Source: Clostridia bacterium
Lineage (GTDB): Bacteria; Bacillota; Clostridia; Oscillospirales; Acutalibacteraceae
Assembly: GCA_017623315.1 (NCBI GenBank)
Contig: JAGAPJ010000003.1
Location: 1-39,633 of the forward strand
Length of the DNA: 39,633 nt
Direction of reading: 5' to 3'
This document shows, piece after piece, positions 34,992-39,633 of this stretch. Under the pieces are notes generated by a model. That model was given only the letters and a program-made list of their open reading frames with translations, did not search any database and was not told the DNA's origin. Position 1 is the first letter of the stretch. The number at the start of each line of letters is the position of its first letter. Made by a program: the position numbers and the translations under genes.

Positions 34992-36317
34992 TTATTCAGC
35001 GGATGTTGGAAAGGTAACCTCGCAACCGATTTTTTCTTGTGCTTCGGTTAAGCCCTTACCCATAATTTCTTTTGTGCGGAGATATGATTCGTTAAGTTTT
35101 GATGCGATATTAGGATATTTTACTTTGGCTTCTTCGAGGTTTTCCATTGGGTAAATGGTGTATTTATGCTTACCGCCAACAAGATATCTGTCAACCCAGG
35201 TGGGAATTGCTTCAAAATCAACAAGTGTTACCGTGCCGTCGCCTGTCTTTTTAAGGGTATAGCTTACCATTAAGCCGTCTTCGGTGTGGCCTTTGGGAGC
35301 ATTAGTCTGCATAAGGCTGCGGCGCTGATTTGAAACCGCGTTACCAAGTGAATAAACACAAACTGTTTCGGTCTGACCGTCTTCGGAATAAATGTATTCA
35401 ATAGGCTGAACAACGTGTGGGTGACCGCCGATAATCATATTTACGCCCATATTTGAAAGCTTTTGCGCCAAGGTCTTTTGCCAAGTGTTTTGGGTGCGCT
35501 GATATTCGTTGCCCCAATGCATATAAAAGGTGATATATTCAGCGCCGTCGTTTTTCATAGCAGTTATAATTTCCTGTGCTTCGGTATAAAACTGGTCAAT
35601 TTTACCATAGCAAAAGCTGTTAACAAGCGGACCTGCTTCGTCACTTAAACGAAGACCGTTTAAATATTTGTTGGTTTGTGTTGCAGATGTGGTTTCGTAG
35701 GTATAGCTTACCATACCAACCTTTATACCGTTAAGATCTTTAACAATATATTTTGGCTCGGTTTCATCCTTGCGGCTTCCGTTAGTCTCGATACCAAGAT
35801 TTCTAACAACGTCAAGTGTACGCTTCATACCGAAAAAGCCCGTGTCATAGGTGTGGTTGTTGGCGGTCATTAAAAGGTTGATACCGCTGTCGGCAATTGC
35901 ATTTGCCAATTGGTCGGGTGTGTTAAAGGTGGGAAAACCGCGCCATGCACCTGATTCGGTACCGCCGAAGGTAAGCTCCAAATTACCAACCGCTAAATCG
36001 GCAGATTTAAAGTAGGGTGAAAGCTCCTTAAAAAAGTGCGAAAAATCGTACCCGTCGGCAGTTTTTGCGCCGTTATATTGGGTTGAATGGCACATAATGT
36101 CGCCGACCGAAACTATGGTCGCATATTTATCGGGAATGGGCTTGGGCTTCTGGGTACTGTTATTTCCACTTGAGGAATTACCACCGTTATCACCCTTTAA
36201 TGCTGAGCCGATTACAAATGATAATAATACGATAGCGGTAACGAGTACAACCGATATGCACGCTATAAAAATTCGTCTTTTTAAGATTGCCTGTTGTCTT
36301 TTTGTTCTTTTAGCCAT
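34992..36317 (-). CDS. CapA/PGA_cap-family metallophosphatase-like membrane-anchored protein
   Basis: 441 aa. Basic N-terminus, one membrane helix at about 15-38, a Gly/Ser/Asn linker, then the CapA domain outside the cell. Metallophosphatase-type motifs: IVSVGDIMCH, DLAVGNLELTFGG, LLMTANNHTYDTGFFG, ITFYMHWGNEYQ, IIGGHPHVVQPIEY. Family members are linked to poly-gamma-glutamate capsule synthesis, but most homologues outside cap operons have no proven role, and no capBC partners are visible. AAGGAG precedes the ATG. It follows the DUF554 gene by 9 nt and is probably co-transcribed with it. Confidence 0.92.
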   Translation of the reverse strand: MAKRTKRQQAILKRRIFIACISVVLVTAIVLLSFVIGSALKGDNGGNSSSGNNSTQKPKPIPDKYATIVSVGDIMCHSTQYNGAKTADGYDFSHFFKELSPYFKSADLAVGNLELTFGGTESGAWRGFPTFNTPDQLANAIADSGINLLMTANNHTYDTGFFGMKRTLDVVRNLGIETNGSRKDETEPKYIVKDLNGIKVGMVSYTYETTSATQTNKYLNGLRLSDEAGPLVNSFCYGKIDQFYTEAQEIITAMKNDGAEYITFYMHWGNEYQRTQNTWQKTLAQKLSNMGVNMIIGGHPHVVQPIEYIYSEDGQTETVCVYSLGNAVSNQRRSLMQTNAPKGHTEDGLMVSYTLKKTGDGTVTLVDFEAIPTWVDRYLVGGKHKYTIYPMENLEEAKVKYPNIASKLNESYLRTKEIMGKGLTEAQEKIGCEVTFPTSAE

Positions 36318-36326
36318 AATTTCTCC

Positions 36327-37058
36327 TTAAAATAAACACAAAATAAGTGGCAATAAAATTGCAGGTACAAAGTTCATAACTTTAATTTTTGTAATGCCTA
36401 GCATATTAAATGAAAGCGCAACAATTAAAAGTGACCCGATAATCGACATTTGTGAAATAATATATTCGGTTGAAATTGGGGAAACTACCGTTGCGAGTAG
36501 GGTTAAACCGCCTTCGATAAAAAGTACCGAAAGGGAAGCGAATATAACCCCAAAGCCAAGGCTTGAAGTAAGCGCCATTGCGGCAACACAGTCAATAACC
36601 GATTTTGAATAAAGGGTGGCATTGTCACCGTTTACACCGCTGTCAATTGAGCCGACAATGGTCATAGCGCCCACACAAAATAGCAAGGTTGCCGAAACAA
36701 AGCCTTTAGCAATACTTAAATTACCGCCGTTTTTGTTAAAACGGTTTTCAATGCCTTGCCCAATTTTATTAACAAGCTTGTCCAAATCAATTATTTCGCC
36801 AATGACGGCGCCAACCGCCATACAGCCGATTATTACAAGAATGTTTGCGTTCTTGTCAAAAATACCTGTAACACCAATGTAAAAAACGCAAAATGCCATA
36901 CCTGTCATTAAAACATTTTGAATTTTTTCGGGCAGGCCCTTTTTAAATAAAAGACCTAAAACCGTGCCCAAAATTACAAGAAAAAAATTTACAACTGCAC
37001 CGCTTAACAAAACTGTGCCGACGGGTGTTGTCATAAACTGTTTTATAATTTCCATCAT
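36327..37058 (-). CDS. DUF554 family membrane protein
   Basis: 243-244 aa from MMEIIKQFMTTP. AGAGG precedes two adjacent ATGs (37058, 37055); the frame is open further up to 37142 but those codons overlap the promoter. Seven or so hydrophobic segments. Family-typical stretches include GAVVNFFLVILGTVLGLLFKKG, VIGCMAVGAVIGEIIDLD, CVGAMTIVGSIDSGVNGD and MALTSSLGFGVIFASLSVL. Function is unknown; a transporter role has been proposed for related proteins on topology only. It leads a two-gene unit with capA. Confidence 0.9.
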   Translation of the reverse strand: MMEIIKQFMTTPVGTVLLSGAVVNFFLVILGTVLGLLFKKGLPEKIQNVLMTGMAFCVFYIGVTGIFDKNANILVIIGCMAVGAVIGEIIDLDKLVNKIGQGIENRFNKNGGNLSIAKGFVSATLLFCVGAMTIVGSIDSGVNGDNATLYSKSVIDCVAAMALTSSLGFGVIFASLSVLFIEGGLTLLATVVSPISTEYIISQMSIIGSLLIVALSFNMLGITKIKVMNFVPAILLPLILCLF

Positions 37059-37077
37059 TGACACCTCTATTATGGAT

Positions 37078-37106
37078 ATAATAAAACATAATTTTGGAAA
37101 AATCAA
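37078..37106 (-). promoter_or_regulatory. Promoter of the DUF554–capA unit
   Basis: On the minus strand TTGATT (37106-37101), 17 nt, TATTAT (37083-37078), about 20 nt ahead of the ATG. Confidence 0.65.
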
Positions 37107-37127
37107 TAGATATTTGTGGTTTTTCGC

Positions 37128-37157
37128 TTGACGAAAATACAAAATATAGTATATAAT
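37128..37157 (+). promoter_or_regulatory. Promoter of parE
   Basis: TTGACG (37128-37133), 18 nt, perfect TATAAT (37152-37157). It is back-to-back with the DUF554 promoter. The leader is about 30 nt. Confidence 0.75.
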
Positions 37158-37192
37158 ATATAAGTTAAAATTTATAATGAGGTATTGTGTCT

Positions 37193-39175
37193 ATGGCAAA
37201 AACCAAGCAAGAATACGGTAACGACAGTATTAAACAGCTTAAGGGTCCTGACCAGGTGCGCCTTCGCCCTGCGGTTATTTTCGGGTCTGACGGGCTTGAC
37301 GGCTGTCAGCATTCTGTATTTGAAATAATTTCAAACTCAATAGACGAGGCGCGCGAGGGACACGGTAATAAAATTATTATTACCAAATATACTGACGGCT
37401 CAATAGAAGTGCAGGACTTTGGCCGCGGCGCTCCTGTTGACTATAACCAAAAGGAAGAGCAGTATAACTATGTTTTGCTGTTTGAAAGTTTGTATGCCGG
37501 CGGCAAGTATGACACCAACAGCGGCGGTGATTATGAATTTTCAATAGGTCTTAATGGTTTGGGTTTGGCATCAACTCAGTTTTCTTCGGAATATATGGAC
37601 GTTGAAATCAAGCGTGACGGTTATAAATATAATCTGTATTTTGAAAAGGGTTATAATATCGGCGGACTTAAAAAGGAAGAATATTCAGGTCGTGACACAG
37701 GTACTAAAATCCGTTGGAAGCCTGACTTGGCCGTTTTTACCGATATTGATATTCCCGTTGAGTATTTTTTAGATACCTTAAAAAGACAGGCTATTGTTAA
37801 TAACGGGCTTGTGTTTGTTTTCCGCGAACAACAGGGAAGCCGCTTTATTCAGCAGGAAATTGTTTATAACGACGGCATTAAGGACTATGTAAACGAAATT
37901 GTCGGCGAAGACAAAATGGCTAATGTTCAGTTCTGGCAAACCGAAAGAAAGGGACGCGACCGCGAGGACAAGCCCGAATACAAGGTAAAAATAAACGTTG
38001 CGATGAGCTTTTCCAACAAAACGCCCATTCGTGAATACTACCACAATTCCAGCTGGCTTGAACACGGCGGTGTGCCCGAAAAGGCAACAAAAAGCGCATT
38101 TTTAAGTATGCTTGATAATTATATTAAGCAGTCGGGCAAGTATAAAACGGGCGAAAGTAAAATTACTTTTTCTGATATTGAGGAATGCTTGGTTTTAGTT
38201 ATTTCTTCATTCTCGACCATGACTTCTTACGAAAACCAAACCAAAAAGTCAATTACCAATAAGTTTATTTATGAAGCAATGGTTGACTTTCTCAGGCACC
38301 AGTTAGAAGTTTACTTTATTGAAAACAAGGCAGAAGCCGACAAAATTGCTGATCAGGTGCTTGTTAATAAGCGCAGCCGTGAGCGAAGCGAAAAGGAAAG
38401 AATTAACCTTAAAAAGACACTTGCTACAAGTAACTCAATGGTTGACCGCGTTCAAAAGTTTGTTGACTGTAGAAGTCGCGATGTTTCAGAACGCGAACTT
38501 TACATTGTAGAAGGTGACTCGGCTTTAGGTTCTTGTAAACTTGCGCGTGATGCCGCTTTCCAAGCCATTATGCCTGTGCGCGGTAAAATTCTCAACTGTC
38601 TTAAAGCCGAATACGACAAAATTTTCAAAAGCGAAATTATTACCGATTTACTAAAAGTGCTCGGTTGTGGTGTTGAAGTTAAATCAAAAGCCAATAAGGG
38701 TCTTTCAACCTTTGATCTTAACAATTTGCGTTGGAATAAGATTATCATCTGTACCGATGCCGACGTTGACGGCTTCCATATTCGCACCCTTATTTTAACA
38801 ATGATTTACCGCTTAATGCCCACCCTTATAAGTGAGGGTAAGGTGTATATTGCGGAAACTCCGCTTTATGAAATTAATACCAAAAAAATGACCTATTTCG
38901 CTTATGATGAAAACGAAAAACGTGAAATTTTGGAAAAAATCGGGGATGAAAAGTACGATTTGCAGCGTTCTAAGGGTCTTGGCGAAAACCAACCCGATAT
39001 GATGAACTTAACTACAATGAACCCCGACACTCGCCGACTTATAAAGGTACTCCCTGAGGATGCCGAAAGAACAAGCGAAATGTTTGATTTGCTGCTTGGC
39101 GATAACTTGCAGGGCAGAAAGGATTATATTTCAGAAAACGGCTATCTTTACATTGATGAGGCAGATATTTCTTAA
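37193..39175 (+). CDS. parE: Type IIA topoisomerase ATPase subunit (ParE, topoisomerase IV subunit B)
   Basis: 660 aa from MAKTKQEYGNDSIK. GAGG lies 10 nt before this ATG; the GTG at 37187 is only 4 nt from it. The GHKL ATPase shows EIISNSIDEAR, VQDFGRGAPVD, YAGGKYD and GLNGLGLASTQF. The transducer domain follows, then TOPRIM with IVEGDSALGSCKLAR and ICTDADVDGFHI. It separates linked daughter chromosomes together with ParC, whose start is visible at the right edge. ParE rather than GyrB is chosen for this direct pairing and the divergent sequence (KYTDGSIEVQDFGRG); a second GyrB-like role cannot be excluded. Confidence 0.92.
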   Translation: MAKTKQEYGNDSIKQLKGPDQVRLRPAVIFGSDGLDGCQHSVFEIISNSIDEAREGHGNKIIITKYTDGSIEVQDFGRGAPVDYNQKEEQYNYVLLFESLYAGGKYDTNSGGDYEFSIGLNGLGLASTQFSSEYMDVEIKRDGYKYNLYFEKGYNIGGLKKEEYSGRDTGTKIRWKPDLAVFTDIDIPVEYFLDTLKRQAIVNNGLVFVFREQQGSRFIQQEIVYNDGIKDYVNEIVGEDKMANVQFWQTERKGRDREDKPEYKVKINVAMSFSNKTPIREYYHNSSWLEHGGVPEKATKSAFLSMLDNYIKQSGKYKTGESKITFSDIEECLVLVISSFSTMTSYENQTKKSITNKFIYEAMVDFLRHQLEVYFIENKAEADKIADQVLVNKRSRERSEKERINLKKTLATSNSMVDRVQKFVDCRSRDVSERELYIVEGDSALGSCKLARDAAFQAIMPVRGKILNCLKAEYDKIFKSEIITDLLKVLGCGVEVKSKANKGLSTFDLNNLRWNKIIICTDADVDGFHIRTLILTMIYRLMPTLISEGKVYIAETPLYEINTKKMTYFAYDENEKREILEKIGDEKYDLQRSKGLGENQPDMMNLTTMNPDTRRLIKVLPEDAERTSEMFDLLLGDNLQGRKDYISENGYLYIDEADIS

Positions 39176-39203
39176 TGCGTAATGCGTAATTCGTAATGCG
39201 TAA
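39176..39203 (+). repeat. Left array: four tandem heptamers TKCGTAA
   Basis: TGCGTAA, TGCGTAA, TTCGTAA, TGCGTAA, starting at the base after the parE stop codon. The array is followed by TTAAAGGACGG, which supplies the ribosome site of the four-helix gene. It is the reverse complement, in unit sequence, of the array after that gene. Confidence 0.9.
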
Positions 39204-39219
39204 TTAAAGGACGGTAAAA

Positions 39220-39570
39220 ATGCAGAATATTATAGTTGTGAAAAGTAAGGATTTTGCAATAAGGATTGTGAAGTTATACAAATACCTGAATGAAAATAAA
39301 AAAGAATATGTTTTGTCAAAGCAACTATTAAAAAGCGGTACTAGTATAGGCGCTAACGTAAAAGAGGCTATAAGAGGTCAAAGCAAACCCGATTTTTATG
39401 CAAAGATGAATATAGCACTTAAAGAAGCAAGCGAAACAGAATATTGGTTGGAGATACTTAAAGAAACTGAGTATATAGATGATGTTTCATTTGAAAATAT
39501 TTATGCTGATTGTCAAGAAATATTAAAAATCTTAATGTCGATAACTAAAACTCAAAAGAGTGATGTGTAA
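39220..39570 (+). CDS. Four-helix-bundle protein, S23/IVP family
   Basis: 116 aa. The family hallmark is plain: LSKQLLKSGTSIGANVKEAI, then SKPDFYAKMNIALKEASETE and YWLEILKETEYI, with four predicted amphipathic helices. Relatives are encoded by intervening sequences of 23S rRNA genes and serve as the Avd accessory protein in diversity-generating retroelements; stand-alone copies have no known function. No reverse transcriptase or rRNA is here. The gene lies between parE and parC and is flanked by inverted heptamer arrays abutting both the parE stop and its own stop. AAAGGACGG precedes the ATG. It looks like an inserted cassette. Confidence 0.92.
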   Translation: MQNIIVVKSKDFAIRIVKLYKYLNENKKEYVLSKQLLKSGTSIGANVKEAIRGQSKPDFYAKMNIALKEASETEYWLEILKETEYIDDVSFENIYADCQEILKILMSITKTQKSDV

Positions 39571-39598
39571 TTACGAATTACGAATTACGCATTACGAA
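39571..39598 (-). repeat. Right array: four tandem heptamers TTACGMA
   Basis: TTACGAA, TTACGAA, TTACGCA, TTACGAA, starting at the base after the stop codon of the four-helix gene. These are the complement of the TKCGTAA units of the left array, so the gene is framed by imperfect inverted repeats. TTCAAAGGA follows, giving the ribosome site of the next gene. Confidence 0.9.
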
Positions 39599-39614
39599 TT
39601 CAAAGGATGAGAAT

Positions 39615-39633
39615 ATGGCACCGAGAAAGAAGA
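39615..39633 (+). CDS. parC: Start of the probable ParC gene, cut by the window edge
   Basis: Only six codons and one base are visible (MAPRKK). AAAGGATGA precedes the ATG. The identity as ParC/GyrA-type subunit rests on its place directly after parE and on the basic N-terminus common in clostridial ParC; the sequence itself is too short to prove it. Confidence 0.6.

Noticed and set aside
39220-39570. Four-helix gene as the Avd component of a diversity-generating retroelement
   Set aside because: No reverse transcriptase, template repeat or variable repeat is visible, and the neighbours are topoisomerase genes.
1-39633. CRISPR array, tRNA or rRNA genes, prophage
   Set aside because: No regularly spaced repeats, no cloverleaf or rRNA signatures and no phage structural genes were recognised on either strand.

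Overview
The window looks like a chromosomal segment from a low-GC Clostridia bacterium, probably an uncultured gut-type Oscillospirales/Ruminococcaceae-like organism. The signs are AT-rich Firmicutes-style promoters and AGGAGG ribosome sites, frequent TTG starts, a cre box and a Gram-positive LexA box, an mreBCD–PBP2–minD–mgsA cluster, and a DUF5696/YIP1 sugar operon of the kind found in Bacillota. The genus cannot be fixed from the sequence.

Region 1 (1-13811, minus strand) is one long carbohydrate-uptake operon with almost no spacing between genes. It holds a very large secreted solute-binding protein (967 aa), a permease pair, an NHL/TPR/YIP1 membrane protein, a DUF5696 lipoprotein, a second permease pair, a conventional solute-binding lipoprotein, a signal peptide joined to the C-terminal half of a GH30 glycosidase, and a PHP metallohydrolase cut by the window edge. 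No ABC ATPase is present, so a shared MsmK/MalK-type ATPase must act from elsewhere. A divergent AraC-family regulator (14167-15015) faces it across a 355-nt control region with a cre site. A GH36 alpha-galactosidase (15075-17243) converges on araC at a strong bidirectional terminator. The likely theme is sensing, importing and hydrolysing alpha-galactoside or beta-glycan oligosaccharides.

Region 2 (17244-18912) has little coding capacity and is the most unusual stretch. It carries a promoter overlapped by a near-perfect LexA (SOS) box, a roughly 200-nt structured RNA ending in an intrinsic terminator (raiA-like is my best guess), and the C-terminal stump of a large serine recombinase.

Region 3 (18913-34756) is housekeeping. 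yebC and dus are on the minus strand. On the plus strand are polA, an LMW-phosphatase–RimI fusion, tsaD, a YegS-type lipid kinase, mreB, mreC, mreD, a class B PBP, minD, an mgsA-like gene that lacks a catalytic aspartate, hisS and aspS.

Region 4 (34757-39633) has a terminator, a 26-bp inverted-repeat element and a decayed heptamer array. A minus-strand DUF554–capA pair follows, then parE and the first codons of parC. Between parE and parC sits a four-helix-bundle (S23/IVP-type) gene bracketed by two oppositely oriented arrays of four heptamers (TKCGTAA), which looks like an inserted cassette.
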